Source: Thermotoga petrophila RKU-1 (lineage in GTDB: Bacteria > Thermotogota > Thermotogae > Thermotogales > Thermotogaceae). Taken from it: a stretch of DNA of 64,000 nucleotides. Location of the stretch: NCBI RefSeq assembly GCF_000016785.1, contig NC_009486.1, positions 682,001 to 746,000 on the forward strand, read 5' to 3'. The notes under the pieces were generated by a model. The model saw only the letters and a list, made by a program, of their open reading frames with translations. It was not told the origin of the DNA and ran no database searches. This document shows, in pieces, positions 11,811-21,766 of this stretch (its first letter is position 1; each line of letters begins with the position of its first letter). Position numbers and translations under genes: made by a program.

Positions 11811-13099
11811 GAATAGGCTTTCTGGGTTTTGGAAAGAGCAACAGGTCCCTTCTGAAATATCTTTTGAAGCATCAAGAAGCGAAATTTTTCGTGAGCGAAG
11901 CAAAAACTCTGGACGGTGAAACGAAAAAATTTCTGGAAGAACACTCCGTGGAATACGAAGAAGGAGGCCACACCGAAAAACTCCTGGAGTGCGATGTTGT
12001 TTACGTGAGTCCCGGAATAAAACCAGACACGAGCATGATCGAACTCCTCTCTTCCAGAGGTGCGAAACTATCCACAGAACTTCAGTTTTTCTTGGACAAT
12101 GTAGATCCAAAAAAGGTCGTGGGCATCACGGGGACTGACGGAAAAAGCACCGCTACCGCCCTCATGCATCATGTGCTTTCCGAAAGGGGATTCAAATCTT
12201 TCCTTGGTGGAAACTTTGGTACACCGGCTGTGGAAGCCCTGGAAGGAGAGTACGACTATTACGTACTGGAAATGAGCAGTTTCCAGCTTTTCTGGAGCGA
12301 AAGACCGTATCTTTCAAATTTCCTCGTTCTGAACATATCCGAAGATCATCTGGATTGGCACTCCTCTTTCGAAGAATACGTTGATTCAAAGTTGAAACCG
12401 GTTTTTCTCCAGACAGAAGGAGATCTGTTCGTCTACAACAAGCACATAGAGCGCTTGAAAGATCTGGAAGGTGTGAGATCCAGAAAAATCCCTTTCTGGA
12501 CGGATGAAAACTTTGCTACAGAAAAGGAACTGATCGTTCGCGGGAAGAGATACACACTTCCTGGAAACTATCCGTATCAGATGAGGGAAAACGTACTGGC
12601 AGTTTCCGTTCTTTACATGGAAATGTTCAACGAACTGGAAAGTTTTCTGGAACTTCTCAGAGATTTCAAACCGCTCCCGCACAGAATGGAATACCTGGGT
12701 CAAATAGATGGAAGGCATTTTTACAACGACTCGAAAGCCACGTCGACACACGCGGTACTGGGTGCGCTCTCCAACTTCGACAAGGTAGTTCTCATAATGT
12801 GTGGAATCGGTAAAAAAGAAAATTACTCTCTCTTCGTGGAAAAAGCCAGTCCAAAGCTGAAACATCTCATCATGTTCGGAGAGATATCGAAAGAACTCGC
12901 TCCGTTTGTGGGGAAAATTCCTCACAGCATCGTTGAAAATATGGAAGAAGCCTTTGAAAAAGCAATGGAAGTCTCTGAAAAAGGTGATGTGATTCTTCTC
13001 AGCCCGGGAGGAGCGAGCTTTGACATGTACGAAAACTACGCAAAAAGAGGTGAACACTTCAGAGAGATCTTCAAACGACACGGAGGGGATGAAGTTTGA
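11807..13099 (+). CDS. murD: UDP-N-acetylmuramoylalanine--D-glutamate ligase (MurD)
   Basis: A 430-aa Mur ligase starting at GTG inside the mraY stop. The ATP loop [12 protein letters not shown] lies near residue 105 and the central motif [11 protein letters not shown] is present, with [12 protein letters not shown] further on. It adds D-Glu to UDP-MurNAc-L-Ala. It begins with a Rossmann-like N-terminal domain ([12 protein letters not shown]). Length is typical. Confidence 0.97.
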   Translation: MRIGFLGFGKSNRSLLKYLLKHQEAKFFVSEAKTLDGETKKFLEEHSVEYEEGGHTEKLLECDVVYVSPGIKPDTSMIELLSSRGAKLSTELQFFLDNVDPKKVVGITGTDGKSTATALMHHVLSERGFKSFLGGNFGTPAVEALEGEYDYYVLEMSSFQLFWSERPYLSNFLVLNISEDHLDWHSSFEEYVDSKLKPVFLQTEGDLFVYNKHIERLKDLEGVRSRKIPFWTDENFATEKELIVRGKRYTLPGNYPYQMRENVLAVSVLYMEMFNELESFLELLRDFKPLPHRMEYLGQIDGRHFYNDSKATSTHAVLGALSNFDKVVLIMCGIGKKENYSLFVEKASPKLKHLIMFGEISKELAPFVGKIPHSIVENMEEAFEKAMEVSEKGDVILLSPGGASFDMYENYAKRGEHFREIFKRHGGDEV

Positions 13100-14190
13100 A
13101 CGAAAAATCTCTCGTGTTCTTTGTCATCGTACTTCTGTGCGTGGGGTTCATATCTCTCAGCAGTTTTGAAATAGTTCGGGATTATGTGAAACCGGTCAGA
13201 GACACCGCACACGTGGTGCTGAACCATTTGATGAAGCTCGCGGTGGCCATCGCTTTTTTCGTTGTCTTCCTCTACACGGACCACAGATTGCTCTTCTCAA
13301 AGCAAATCATCATAGGGGGATACGTCCTCTCCCTTGTCCTTCTGACGGTCGTGCTGTTCCTCCCCTCGAGTGAGAGAGGTGCACACAGGTGGATAGATCT
13401 TGGTAGCTTTTCATTCCAGCCATCCGAACTGGTCAAAATCTACATTCTTCTGTTTCTCGCGTGGTACGTCGAAAAAAACTCCCTGTTCATGAAAAAATTC
13501 TTCAGGGGATTTTTGAAGCCGATTCTTCTTGTTTCTCCTCTACTCTTCCTTGTTCTGATAGAACCCGATTTCAGTACTTTTGTGCTTCTTGTTTTCATGG
13601 TTATCCTCACACTCTACGCTGCTGAAACTCGCGGGATTTACGTGCTGAGTTTCTTTCTGGTGATAATTTCTCTTTTTATTTCCATGTATAAAACCGGTGT
13701 TCTGGAACATTTCATGAAAAATTACCAGATGGAAAGACTCATATCGTATCTGAGAGGGAACGTTTCAGAACAGGTTGTTGAAGCAGTGAACGCTATAAGA
13801 AACGGTGGTACGCTTGGCAAAGGATTAGTTCTCGGTGAAGAAAAGCTCTTCGTGCCTGTGGTGACAAGCGACTTCGTGTTAGCTATAGTGGGAGAAGAGC
13901 TTGGCTTCATAGGACTGGGAGTTGTCCTGTTCTCATTTTACGGATTGGTTCACAGCCTTGTGAAGGTCGCTACGAAAATGCATACGGTTCCATCAGTCAG
14001 AACGTTCATCTCCGGTTTCGCTATTTTGATAATGCTTCAGGTGATGACGAACGTTGGTGTCATATCCGGAATTCTTCCAGTCACGGGAGTAACTCTTCCT
14101 CTGGTAAGCTATGGAGGGAGTTCACTTCTTTCTATCATGATAGGCTTTGGAATAGTCGGAAATATGATTCTGGAGAGTGAAAGAGAGTGA
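13096..14190 (+). CDS. ftsW: FtsW/RodA-family lipid II polymerase, probable FtsW
   Basis: A 364-aa SEDS-family membrane protein with about ten helices and the family signature [18 protein letters not shown] near the C-terminus, plus [21 protein letters not shown] proteins polymerise glycan strands from lipid II; location between murD and murG supports FtsW rather than RodA. Start codon is TTG overlapping the murD TGA; no other start fits the first helix as well. No ftsQ, ftsA or ftsZ follows the cluster. Confidence 0.93.
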   Translation: MNEKSLVFFVIVLLCVGFISLSSFEIVRDYVKPVRDTAHVVLNHLMKLAVAIAFFVVFLYTDHRLLFSKQIIIGGYVLSLVLLTVVLFLPSSERGAHRWIDLGSFSFQPSELVKIYILLFLAWYVEKNSLFMKKFFRGFLKPILLVSPLLFLVLIEPDFSTFVLLVFMVILTLYAAETRGIYVLSFFLVIISLFISMYKTGVLEHFMKNYQMERLISYLRGNVSEQVVEAVNAIRNGGTLGKGLVLGEEKLFVPVVTSDFVLAIVGEELGFIGLGVVLFSFYGLVHSLVKVATKMHTVPSVRTFISGFAILIMLQVMTNVGVISGILPVTGVTLPLVSYGGSSLLSIMIGFGIVGNMILESERE

Positions 14191-15206
14191 TAAAGGTCGC
14201 TGCAGCTGGCGGTGGAACTGGTGGACATCTCTATCCACTTCTGGCCATCCTCGAGACGCTCGCGAAAAGAGTTGACGTGAAGGTCCTGTTCTTCGCTGTA
14301 AAAGGCAAAATCGATGAGAGAGTTGTGAGAAAAGATCATCCAGAGTTCGAAACAGTTTCAATCGATGTCAGAGGTTTGCTCAGGCCACTCCATCATCCAA
14401 AAAACCTGTGGAGAACCTTGAAGATAGGAATTGCTACGATCGAAGTAAAGAAACATTTGAAGCGCTTCAAACCGGATTTAGTGGTTCTCACGGGTGGATA
14501 CATATCTGGAGTTGTGGGGCTAGCCGCTAAGGATCTTGGGATACCCATCTTTGTTCACGAACAAAACGTCGTTCCAGGACTCGCAGTGAAAGTTCTCTCA
14601 CAGTACGCGAAGAAAGTTTTCGTCTCTTTCGAAAGAACCCGAGATTATCTGAGAGAATGGCAGGATAAAATCGTCGTCACTGGATGTCCGGTGAGAGAAA
14701 CGGAAAAAGAAGCACCTCTGAAGGATTTCGTGCTCGTTCTCGGTGGAAGTTTGGGAAGCGAAGCGATAAACGAGTTGATGGAAAAGGTGTATCCAGAACT
14801 TCAGGAAACTCAATTCGTACATTCCACAGGGTCAGACGATTGGACAGAAAGACTTTCCGTTTTTCCAAATGTAACAGCACTCACTTACATAGACCCCATG
14901 GGAGCCTACTGGAAGAAAGCGATCGCGTCCATTTCAAGGGCAGGGGCGAGTACAATCGCAGAGATGATGTACTACGGTGTTCCCGGAATACTGATACCGT
15001 GGGAAAGTTCCGCCGAATCACACCAGCTTGAAAACGCTCTGGAAGCGGAAAGGCTGGGGTATGGTATCGTTATCAGAGAAAACGAGGCGTCACCCCGAAA
15101 AATAATCGAGTCTATTGATAAAGTGGTGAAAAAAGGTAAAATAGAGAAGATGAAAGAAAACCCTGCTTCCAAAATATCTGAGGAAATACTGGGGGAGATA
15201 ATGTGA
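14187..15206 (+). CDS. murG: UDP-GlcNAc:lipid I N-acetylglucosaminyltransferase (MurG)
   Basis: A 339-aa GT28 glycosyltransferase beginning at GTG. The N-terminal loop GGGTGGHLYPL binds the lipid-linked substrate, FVHEQNVVPG is the usual second motif, and the C-terminal domain contains LGGSLGSEAIN and SRAGASTIAEMMYYGVPGILIPW for UDP-GlcNAc binding. It converts lipid I to lipid II at the inner face of the membrane. Four-base overlaps on both sides. Confidence 0.96.
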   Translation: MIKVAAAGGGTGGHLYPLLAILETLAKRVDVKVLFFAVKGKIDERVVRKDHPEFETVSIDVRGLLRPLHHPKNLWRTLKIGIATIEVKKHLKRFKPDLVVLTGGYISGVVGLAAKDLGIPIFVHEQNVVPGLAVKVLSQYAKKVFVSFERTRDYLREWQDKIVVTGCPVRETEKEAPLKDFVLVLGGSLGSEAINELMEKVYPELQETQFVHSTGSDDWTERLSVFPNVTALTYIDPMGAYWKKAIASISRAGASTIAEMMYYGVPGILIPWESSAESHQLENALEAERLGYGIVIRENEASPRKIIESIDKVVKKGKIEKMKENPASKISEEILGEIM

Positions 15207-16576
15207 AAATTCATTTCGTAGGAATTGGTGGAATTGGAATGAGTGCCGTGGCTTTACACGAATTCTTGAATGGAAACGATGTTTACGGTTCAAATATAGA
15301 GGAAACAGAAAGAACCGCTTATTTAAGAAAATTAGGAATTCCGATTTTTGTGCCACACTCCGCAGACAACTGGTACGATCCCGATCTGGTTATAAAAACC
15401 CCCGCTGTTCGTGACGACAACCCGGAGATAGTACGCGCCAGGATGGAAAGGGTCCCAGTAGAAAATAGACTGCATTATTTCCGAGACATTCTGAAACGGG
15501 AGAAAAAGGAAGAGTTCGCTGTAACCGGAACCGATGGAAAAACCACAACAACCGCTATGGTTGCGCACGTTTTGAAACATTTGAAAAAGTCTCCAACGGT
15601 GTTCCTTGGAGGCATAATGGATTCCCTCGAACACGGAAACTACGAGAAAGGAAACGGGCCCGTAGTTTACGAACTCGACGAGAGCGAAGAGTTTTTCTCA
15701 GAGTTCTCCCCAAACTATCTCATAATCACAAACGCCAGAGGAGATCATCTGGAAAACTACGGCAACTCTCTGTCCAGATACAGATCGGCCTTCGAAAAGA
15801 TCAGCAGGAACACCGATCTGGTAGTCACCTTCGCAGAGGACGAACTCACATCCCATCTGGGTGATGTAACTTTTGGCGTGAAGAAAGGCACGTACACCCT
15901 TGAAATGAGAAGCGCTTCTCGCGCCGAACAAAAAGCAGTGGTGGAGAAAAATGGAAAGAGATATCTCGAACTCAAACTCAAGGTTCCCGGTTTTCACAAC
16001 GTTTTGAACGCACTGGCAGTGATAGCACTCTTCGACTCGCTCGGGTACGATCTGGCGCCAGTGCTTGAAGCACTGGAAGAATTCCGGGGAGTTCACAGGC
16101 GCTTCTCCATCGCGTTTCACGATCCGGAAACGAACATCTATGTGATAGACGACTACGCCCACACACCAGATGAGATAAGAAACCTTCTTCAGACAGCAAA
16201 AGAAGTCTTCGAAAACGAAAAAATCGTGGTGATATTCCAGCCGCACCGATACACCAGACTGGAAAGGGAAGATGGAAACTTCGCAAAAGCGCTTCAGCTG
16301 GCGGATGAAGTTGTGGTCACAGAAGTCTACGATGCGTTCGAAGAGAGGAAAAACGGCATCTCAGGGAAGATGATCTGGGACTCTCTCAAGTCGCTCGGTA
16401 AAGAGGCGTATTTCGTTGAGAAGCTTCCAGAACTGGAAAAGGTAATCCCCGTGAGTGAGAACACCGTCTTTCTTTTCGTCGGTGCCGGAGATATCATCCA
16501 CTCTTCCAGAAGATTCGTGGAACGTTATCAGAGTTCCAAAAGTTCTCCTTCACGTGTTCTGGGATCGAACAAATAG
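15203..16576 (+). CDS. murC: UDP-N-acetylmuramate--L-alanine ligase (MurC)
   Basis: A 457-aa Mur ligase, last gene of the cluster, starting at GTG. The Rossmann loop HFVGIGGIGMSA and the ATP loop VTGTDGKTTTTA are intact, and VIDDYAHTPDEI and FQPHRYTR match MurC. It joins L-Ala to UDP-MurNAc, the first peptide step. The final 49 bases overlap the convergent phosphoesterase gene on the other strand. The order E-F-mraY-D-ftsW-G-C follows the classical dcw cluster, without murB, ddl or fts genes. Confidence 0.97.
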   Translation: MKIHFVGIGGIGMSAVALHEFLNGNDVYGSNIEETERTAYLRKLGIPIFVPHSADNWYDPDLVIKTPAVRDDNPEIVRARMERVPVENRLHYFRDILKREKKEEFAVTGTDGKTTTTAMVAHVLKHLKKSPTVFLGGIMDSLEHGNYEKGNGPVVYELDESEEFFSEFSPNYLIITNARGDHLENYGNSLSRYRSAFEKISRNTDLVVTFAEDELTSHLGDVTFGVKKGTYTLEMRSASRAEQKAVVEKNGKRYLELKLKVPGFHNVLNALAVIALFDSLGYDLAPVLEALEEFRGVHRRFSIAFHDPETNIYVIDDYAHTPDEIRNLLQTAKEVFENEKIVVIFQPHRYTRLEREDGNFAKALQLADEVVVTEVYDAFEERKNGISGKMIWDSLKSLGKEAYFVEKLPELEKVIPVSENTVFLFVGAGDIIHSSRRFVERYQSSKSSPSRVLGSNK

Positions 16577-17004
16577 ACGGTGCTCTTACCGGAAAGATAA
16601 CCACACGCTTCTCCAGGATTCACCACGAGAGTTTTTCCTTCTTTTCTCACATCTACTCTATGAGTATGCCCGTAGAGAATCAGATCGAACTCCTGGGAGC
16701 GAACGATCGCATCCAGAAGAATGGGTTCGTGCATCATCGCTATTCTTAAACCATCGACCTCCAGGGAAATGGGTGGTTTTTTGATTCTTCCGCCGGATCT
16801 TTTGTCCAACAGCAGTACCTCTCCGTCGTTGTTTCCAAAAACACCGTAGAAATCTACCCCTTCTTTGATCAATCTTCCAAGTGTGAACGGCGCAACGAAG
16901 TCTCCACAGTGAAAAACTTTTTCTATATTCTTCTCAGATAGAAGTTCTTCCACCTTTTTCAGAACCTCCATGTTATCGTGAGTGTCACTGAGTATCAGCC
17001 ACAT
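16528..17004 (-). CDS. YfcE/MJ0936-type metallophosphoesterase
   Basis: A 158-aa calcineurin-like phosphoesterase of the small YfcE/MJ0936 family. It has all the metal-binding motifs: LSDTHDN at the start, HCGD, GNND and GHTHR near the end. Substrate is unknown; relatives hydrolyse simple phosphodiesters in vitro. The start at 17004 is favoured because GGGGGTG lies about 6 bases before it; two other ATGs lie just upstream, at 17010 and 17019. It is coupled to the upstream AEC permease (TGATG) and overlaps murC by 49 bases at the 3' ends. Confidence 0.88.
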   Translation of the reverse strand: MWLILSDTHDNMEVLKKVEELLSEKNIEKVFHCGDFVAPFTLGRLIKEGVDFYGVFGNNDGEVLLLDKRSGGRIKKPPISLEVDGLRIAMMHEPILLDAIVRSQEFDLILYGHTHRVDVRKEGKTLVVNPGEACGYLSGKSTVYLFDPRTREGELLEL

Positions 17005-17009
17005 TCGCA

Positions 17010-17867
17010 TCACCCCCATGTATAGTTTACCGCCATGATTATGGACGTTGAAACGATCGTGAAGAAAGTGATGAGCCCGCTCGCGAGTTCCGCATCGTAA
17101 CCCTTTTCAACCGAGTACACGAGTGTCATGATGGCAGAAGGAAGAAGCGGTGAAAGAAACAGGTTCATTTCCTCGAAAGAAGAAAGAGAGAAGATCTTCA
17201 CTGCGATCAGAGCAACAAGCAACCCGGCGGCATACTTTACGAGTCCCGCCATTAAAATCAGACGGAATTTGTCGTAAACCGATCTGAAGCTGAGATAGTA
17301 TCCCACAAGAAAAAACACGAGGAAGGCATTAGCGTTCTTTATCGTCCGCGCAACATCGAGAACAATACCAGGTGGAACCACTTTGAGGCTGTTCATCGTT
17401 ATTCCGACAAGGAGGAACAGAAACGGTGGAAAGGTGAAAACCTTCAGTATTCCCTTTTTGTTCCGCTCAGCTACTGCTTTCCCCACACCAAATATGAAGA
17501 AAGAATTCCCCAGGTCGAACAGGGCGAAGTTAACCACCGATGCTTCTCCCCAGAGGCTTTCCGCCAGAGGATACATGAACAAACCTGTGTTGAAACCAAC
17601 GAAAGAGAGAACGATCGGAATTCTCACTCTTGGATCCTTTATTCTCGAGAAAAACAGAAAGGCAAGAAAGATGAGAAGAAGGTTACTCAAAATACCCGTT
17701 GCAGTGAAGGCGAACTTCGAAAAGTGAAAACGCGAAGTGGAAAAACTGTAGAAGATCGCCGCAGGCAGTGTGAAATTCACCACCAGTTTCGAAAGGACCT
17801 TACCAGTATCTCTTTCGAAAAATTTCTTCGTCAGATAACCGATCAGTATGATGACCGAAAATTCCAT
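17010..17867 (-). CDS. AEC-family (auxin efflux carrier-like) permease
   Basis: A 285-aa membrane protein with about ten hydrophobic segments in two five-helix halves. It begins ILIGYLTKKFFERDTGKVLSKLVVNFTLPAAIFYSF, the usual AEC/malate-efflux N-terminus. Bacterial members export or take up organic acids or other anions; the substrate cannot be read from sequence. A terminator separates it from the NuoF-like gene upstream, so it has its own promoter, and the phosphoesterase gene follows immediately. Confidence 0.85.
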   Translation of the reverse strand: MEFSVIILIGYLTKKFFERDTGKVLSKLVVNFTLPAAIFYSFSTSRFHFSKFAFTATGILSNLLLIFLAFLFFSRIKDPRVRIPIVLSFVGFNTGLFMYPLAESLWGEASVVNFALFDLGNSFFIFGVGKAVAERNKKGILKVFTFPPFLFLLVGITMNSLKVVPPGIVLDVARTIKNANAFLVFFLVGYYLSFRSVYDKFRLILMAGLVKYAAGLLVALIAVKIFSLSSFEEMNLFLSPLLPSAIMTLVYSVEKGYDAELASGLITFFTIVSTSIIMAVNYTWG

Positions 17868-17897
17868 TCAGTGCACCCCTGAGAGGAATTCTACCAG

Positions 17898-17928
17898 AAA
17901 AAGAGGGCGTCTCTTTGACGCCCTCTTT
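17898..17928 (-). terminator. Intrinsic terminator after the NuoF-like gene
   Basis: A 12-bp perfect stem (AAAGAGGGCGTC pairing with GACGCCCTCTTT, 5-base loop) followed on the minus strand by a short T run. The stop codon of the NuoF-like gene touches the stem. Coordinates may be off by one or two bases. Confidence 0.85.
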
Positions 17929-19564
17929 ATGGTTTTCTAACACCAATTTTCTTCTTTTCCTTCTTTTTCTTGAACTCACACACACCCACCGGACATTTAT
18001 CAGCGCTTATGTGGGCTCTGAATTCTTCCTCGAAGTTGTCAACGATCGAGAGCAGAGGAACCGGAATGCTTTGACCCAGTCCGCAGAAAGAAGTTTCCCC
18101 TGCGTTTCGAGCGATCTCCCTCAACGTATCGAGATCCTCTTTTTTGCCTTCGCCTCTGCTTATTCTCTCCAAAATATTGACGATCATCCTTGTACCTTCC
18201 CGACACGGTGTACACTTCCCACACGACTCGTGTTCGAAGAACCTCATAACGGTGAGTGCGAGATCCACCACACAGTGAGTCTCGTCAGCAACGAGAATCA
18301 CTCCTGATCCAAGGGAAACTCCGTACTTTGCGTAAGAATCAAAATCGAGTGGAACGTCGAGTTTGTCTGGTCCGATGAACGTTCCTGCACTACCACCCGT
18401 TTGCACCACTTTCAACTTCCTGCCACCCTCAATCCCCCCACCAAATTTGAAGATGAGATCTCTCACCGTCACTCCCATTGGCACTTCCACGATTCCCTTT
18501 CTCACCACATTACCCACGAGGGAGAACACTTTCGTCCCAGGAGAAGACTCGGTGCCGAACTTTTTGAACCACTCCGCACCGTTCATTATTATCCTTGGAA
18601 CGTTCACAAAAGTTTCCACGTTGTTCACAACGGTGGGTTTTCCAAAGAGACCAAAGGTGGGAGGGTAAGGAGGTTTCAGCCTGGGTCGAGCGGGTTTCCC
18701 CTCTATGGACTCTATCAACGCCGTCTCCTCTCCCGCCACGTAAGCTCCCGCCCCGAGCCTTATTTTCAGATCGAAGTTGAATCCACTTCCGAGGATGTTC
18801 TCACCGAGGAATCCGTACTCGTAGGCCTGTTCTACAGCTTTTTTCAAGATTTCTATCGAACTGTGATACTCTCCCCTTATGTATATGTAACCCTTCGTTG
18901 CACCAACCGCGTACCCCGCTATGATCATGCCCTCTATCAAAGAATGAGGATCACCCTCCATGATGAGCCTGTCTTTAAAGGTACCGGGTTCTCCTTCATC
19001 GGCGTTGCACAGAACATATTTCTGGTCGGCAGAAGCTTTGTAGGTGAATTCCCATTTCAGACCTGTTGGAAAACCGGCTCCACCTCTTCCCCTCAGCCCA
19101 CTTCTCTTTATCTCTTCGATTACCTCTCCTGGTTCCATCTGGAGTGCCTTGGCGAGGGCAAAATAACCGTCTCTTGCGATGTATTCCTCTATACGAGTGG
19201 GATCTATCTCTCCTACGTTCTTTAGAACGATACGAGTTTCTTCGGCCACCTTCTCTACCTCAACGGTTCCTTTTATTTGACTCTCGGGAACTTCAAGATC
19301 GAACACTCTCCTTCCCTTGAGAATGTGCTCTTCGAAGATCCTCTTCACATCCAATTCATTCCTCACAACGTAGAAAACACCGTCGGGAAGAACGGAAACA
19401 ATCACTCCTTCTGGATAAATTCCCATGCTACCCGTTTCCAGTACATCGACGGTATCTTCGAGATTGTGTTCCTTCACAAGATCCCTGAAGTAATTGAGAA
19501 AGTGACGAGCACCCATCAACACACTGTTCGAATCAACTGAGACCAGAACTGTTATCGGTTTCAT
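17927..19564 (-). CDS. NuoF/HydB-like flavoprotein subunit (NAD(P)H-binding), reduced form
   Basis: A 545-aa protein with the NuoF core: the NADH/FMN loop GLRGRGGAGFPTGLKW (residues 156-171), the FMN motif NADEGEPGTFKDR (188-199), and the [4Fe-4S] ligands C448, C451, C454 and C494. The first 130 residues keep the thioredoxin-like fold length of HydB/NuoF fusions but contain no cysteine, so the N-terminal [2Fe-2S] site is lost. The protein ends in a Lys-rich tail shortly after DKCPVGVC, so the C-terminal two-cluster ferredoxin domain of HydB is absent. It forms an operon with the NuoE-like gene (ATGA overlap). Partner and acceptor are unknown. Confidence 0.9.
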   Translation of the reverse strand: MKPITVLVSVDSNSVLMGARHFLNYFRDLVKEHNLEDTVDVLETGSMGIYPEGVIVSVLPDGVFYVVRNELDVKRIFEEHILKGRRVFDLEVPESQIKGTVEVEKVAEETRIVLKNVGEIDPTRIEEYIARDGYFALAKALQMEPGEVIEEIKRSGLRGRGGAGFPTGLKWEFTYKASADQKYVLCNADEGEPGTFKDRLIMEGDPHSLIEGMIIAGYAVGATKGYIYIRGEYHSSIEILKKAVEQAYEYGFLGENILGSGFNFDLKIRLGAGAYVAGEETALIESIEGKPARPRLKPPYPPTFGLFGKPTVVNNVETFVNVPRIIMNGAEWFKKFGTESSPGTKVFSLVGNVVRKGIVEVPMGVTVRDLIFKFGGGIEGGRKLKVVQTGGSAGTFIGPDKLDVPLDFDSYAKYGVSLGSGVILVADETHCVVDLALTVMRFFEHESCGKCTPCREGTRMIVNILERISRGEGKKEDLDTLREIARNAGETSFCGLGQSIPVPLLSIVDNFEEEFRAHISADKCPVGVCEFKKKKEKKKIGVRKP

Positions 19565-20034
19565 AGCGACTCACCTCTCAGTCTATCTATGAGATCCTTC
19601 ACACGACCAGGTGTCATATTACCGTAATACTCGTCGTTCACCATGATCACCGGTGCAACACCACAAAGGCCCAGACAACTCGTCATTTCGAGTGTGAAAA
19701 GACCATCAGAAGTGGTCTGGCCAAAGTCGATTTTCAGAATTTCCTTGAGGGCTTTGACCACTTCTCTCCCGTTTTCAACATGACACGGAAGACTCTCACA
19801 AACCCTTATCACGTATTTTCCCTTCGGTTTTGTCGAGAACATGGTGTAGAACGTCAACACCTCGTACACTCTGGAGAGCGGCACGCCAAGCTCTTCAGCC
19901 ACGATCTCAGCAGCCTCCGGTGGTATGAAGTTGTCAAAGCGCTTCTGTATCTCGTGCAGGGTGTTTATCAAAACGTCTCTCTCTTCTGCTGTCTCTTTAG
20001 CTTTCTGGACGATCTCTACTATTACCTCCCTCAT
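19561..20034 (-). CDS. NuoE/HydC-like [2Fe-2S] thioredoxin-fold subunit
   Basis: A 157-aa protein with the NuoE ligand pattern C79-x4-C84 and C120-x3-C124 for one [2Fe-2S] cluster, after a helical N-terminal domain. In Nuo, HydABC and related bifurcating complexes this subunit partners NuoF/HydB. ATG at 20034 is preferred to a GTG two codons earlier because GGGGGAG sits at the right distance. It has its own promoter (see 20078) and overlaps the NuoF-like gene. Confidence 0.92.
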   Translation of the reverse strand: MREVIVEIVQKAKETAEERDVLINTLHEIQKRFDNFIPPEAAEIVAEELGVPLSRVYEVLTFYTMFSTKPKGKYVIRVCESLPCHVENGREVVKALKEILKIDFGQTTSDGLFTLEMTSCLGLCGVAPVIMVNDEYYGNMTPGRVKDLIDRLRGESL

Positions 20035-20077
20035 CTTCACTCCCCCTCGTCAAAAATTTCACAATTATTCACGAAAA

Positions 20078-20083
20078 ATTATA
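20078..20083 (-). promoter_or_regulatory. Extended -10 promoter for the NuoEF-like pair
   Basis: On the minus strand the sequence TGGTATAAT is an extended -10 box about 44 bases before the NuoE-like ATG. No good -35 is visible at 17 bases, which is common with extended -10 promoters. An RNA start near 20071 is predicted. Confidence 0.55.
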
Positions 20084-20101
20084 CCACTTTTTCTGTGCCA
20101 T

Positions 20102-20776
20102 TTAAAAAAGGTTTTTCAACCAGTCAAAAATAGGAATCAAAACCAGCGCCGGAAGTAGGTTCCCAACCTTTACCTCTTTCAGTTTAAGAATCCTTATTCC
20201 AAGACCCAGAATCATGACACCACCTGTGCCAACAAAATCGGAGATAAACGCATCACCTGTGAGAAAAGTCAAACTCTTTGCGAAAACAACGAGAAGTCCC
20301 TGAACGAGGAACACAGAAACTGCCGAGAGAAAAACCCCTGTTCCTAAGGTTGCCGTGAGCACTGTGGCTGACACTGTGTCTAGCACCGTTTTCACGAGTA
20401 TCAAATCCGCGTTTCCCGTGAGTCCTATGTTTATGGATCCCACTATGGTCATGGGACCAACCAGAAAGAGAAGCGAAGAAGTGAGAAAACTCTCCGCAAA
20501 CCCCTGAGAATTACTGAACTTCTTCCCAATACCTTCTATTCTGTCCTCTATTCTGAACAACTCTCCGATGATGCCGCCTGCAACGAGTGCGAGGAGAATC
20601 ATCAAAAAATCATCACCCTGCGTGACCATCCGGATACCTATACCCATTGTGGTGAGTCCTATCACCGTGAAAAGGATGTCGTGTAATCTCTGAGGAATCT
20701 TTCTTTTGAACAGGAAACCCACGGACGCACCGATCAAAACTCCAAGTGCGTTCAGAAGAACAGCGTAGTGAAACAT
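20102..20776 (-). CDS. DUF554 family membrane protein
   Basis: A 224-aa membrane protein with about seven hydrophobic segments, starting LLNALGVLIGASVGFLFKRKIPQRLHDI and containing VGPMTIVGSINIGLTGNADLILVKTVLDTVSA, both characteristic of the YdfK/DUF554 family. Function is not established; a transport role is often assumed. Its ATG overlaps the TAA of the PLP-enzyme gene upstream (TAATG), so the two are co-translated. Confidence 0.85.
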   Translation of the reverse strand: MFHYAVLLNALGVLIGASVGFLFKRKIPQRLHDILFTVIGLTTMGIGIRMVTQGDDFLMILLALVAGGIIGELFRIEDRIEGIGKKFSNSQGFAESFLTSSLLFLVGPMTIVGSINIGLTGNADLILVKTVLDTVSATVLTATLGTGVFLSAVSVFLVQGLLVVFAKSLTFLTGDAFISDFVGTGGVMILGLGIRILKLKEVKVGNLLPALVLIPIFDWLKNLF

Positions 20777-21714
20777 TATACCAACCTCCCGCTCTGCGCG
20801 AACAGACCGAATATTCCCCCCGTGTGGATGAAAAGAACGTTCTTTCCTGAATTTCTGAACATTTCGATCATTCCTCTGAAGGCTTTTGCCGTGTAGACCG
20901 GATCGAGGATGATACTTTCTATCGAAGCTACTTCTTTCAAGATCTCCACATCCTCACTGGACGGAATCGCATATCCCGGCCCTCTGTAATCGTCCACCAC
21001 TTTGAAAACAGTTTCGTTGATCTTCAGACCATGCTCTTCCATACCACTAATTATTCTTTTCACCTTCCCCACAAAATAATCCGAGTTTTTCGTGGTGACG
21101 TTCACACCCACCACAGGTACGTGATATTCCAGAAAGGAAATTCCAGCTGACAAACCCGCTATGGTTCCACCACTTCCAACAGCACACACGATAGCATCGA
21201 AAGATTCGAGGTTCAATTGATCTTTCATCTCCAGCACCGCATTGAAGTAGCCAAAGGCCCCAAGGGAGTTCGATCCCCCTTCGGGTATCACGTACACCTT
21301 TTCACCTTTCTTCTCTCTCATCTTTTTGTGAACATCGAAGATCTCATCGATGCGTTCGTACTCTTCCTGGGAAACTTCCACTATTTCAGCACCGAGGAGA
21401 ATGTCGAGGAGAAGATTTCCGTTCAGAACCTTCTCTCCTTTTCTGAGGAAGAGAACAGGTTTCAAACCGTGTTTTCTCGAAACGTATGCCGTTGCTCTGG
21501 CATGGTTCGACTGAAGACCTCCACAGGTGAAGACAGTTGTTGCTCCTTTTTTAAGAGCTTCCCAGAGAAGATACTCCAGCTTTCTGATTTTGTTGCCCGA
21601 TCCCACAAGCTCTGTGAGATCGTCTCTTTTAACGTAGATGTTGAACCCGTATTCTTCCGAGAGTCTTTTGAGAAACTGAACAGGTGTGGGTTTAAGGGAA
21701 AGATCGATTCTCAT
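20776..21714 (-). CDS. PLP-dependent ACC deaminase / D-cysteine desulfhydrase family enzyme
   Basis: A 312-aa fold-type II PLP enzyme. The PLP lysine is in GSGNKIRKLEYLL, substrate loop SNHARATAY follows, and the phosphate-binding region reads AVGSGGTIAG. Families with this layout are 1-aminocyclopropane-1-carboxylate deaminase and D-cysteine desulfhydrase, and most thermophile members act as D-cysteine desulfhydrase or on related D-amino acids; the sequence alone does not decide. The start at 21714 has GGGGGAGA upstream; a longer frame to 21810 has no such site and runs into the divergent birA promoter. Confidence 0.88.
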   Translation of the reverse strand: MRIDLSLKPTPVQFLKRLSEEYGFNIYVKRDDLTELVGSGNKIRKLEYLLWEALKKGATTVFTCGGLQSNHARATAYVSRKHGLKPVLFLRKGEKVLNGNLLLDILLGAEIVEVSQEEYERIDEIFDVHKKMREKKGEKVYVIPEGGSNSLGAFGYFNAVLEMKDQLNLESFDAIVCAVGSGGTIAGLSAGISFLEYHVPVVGVNVTTKNSDYFVGKVKRIISGMEEHGLKINETVFKVVDDYRGPGYAIPSSEDVEILKEVASIESIILDPVYTAKAFRGMIEMFRNSGKNVLFIHTGGIFGLFAQSGRLV

Positions 21715-21766
21715 TCGTCTCCCCCTCTTTTTGTTTGTTAGAATTGTAGCACGGGAGGGAGAGAGA

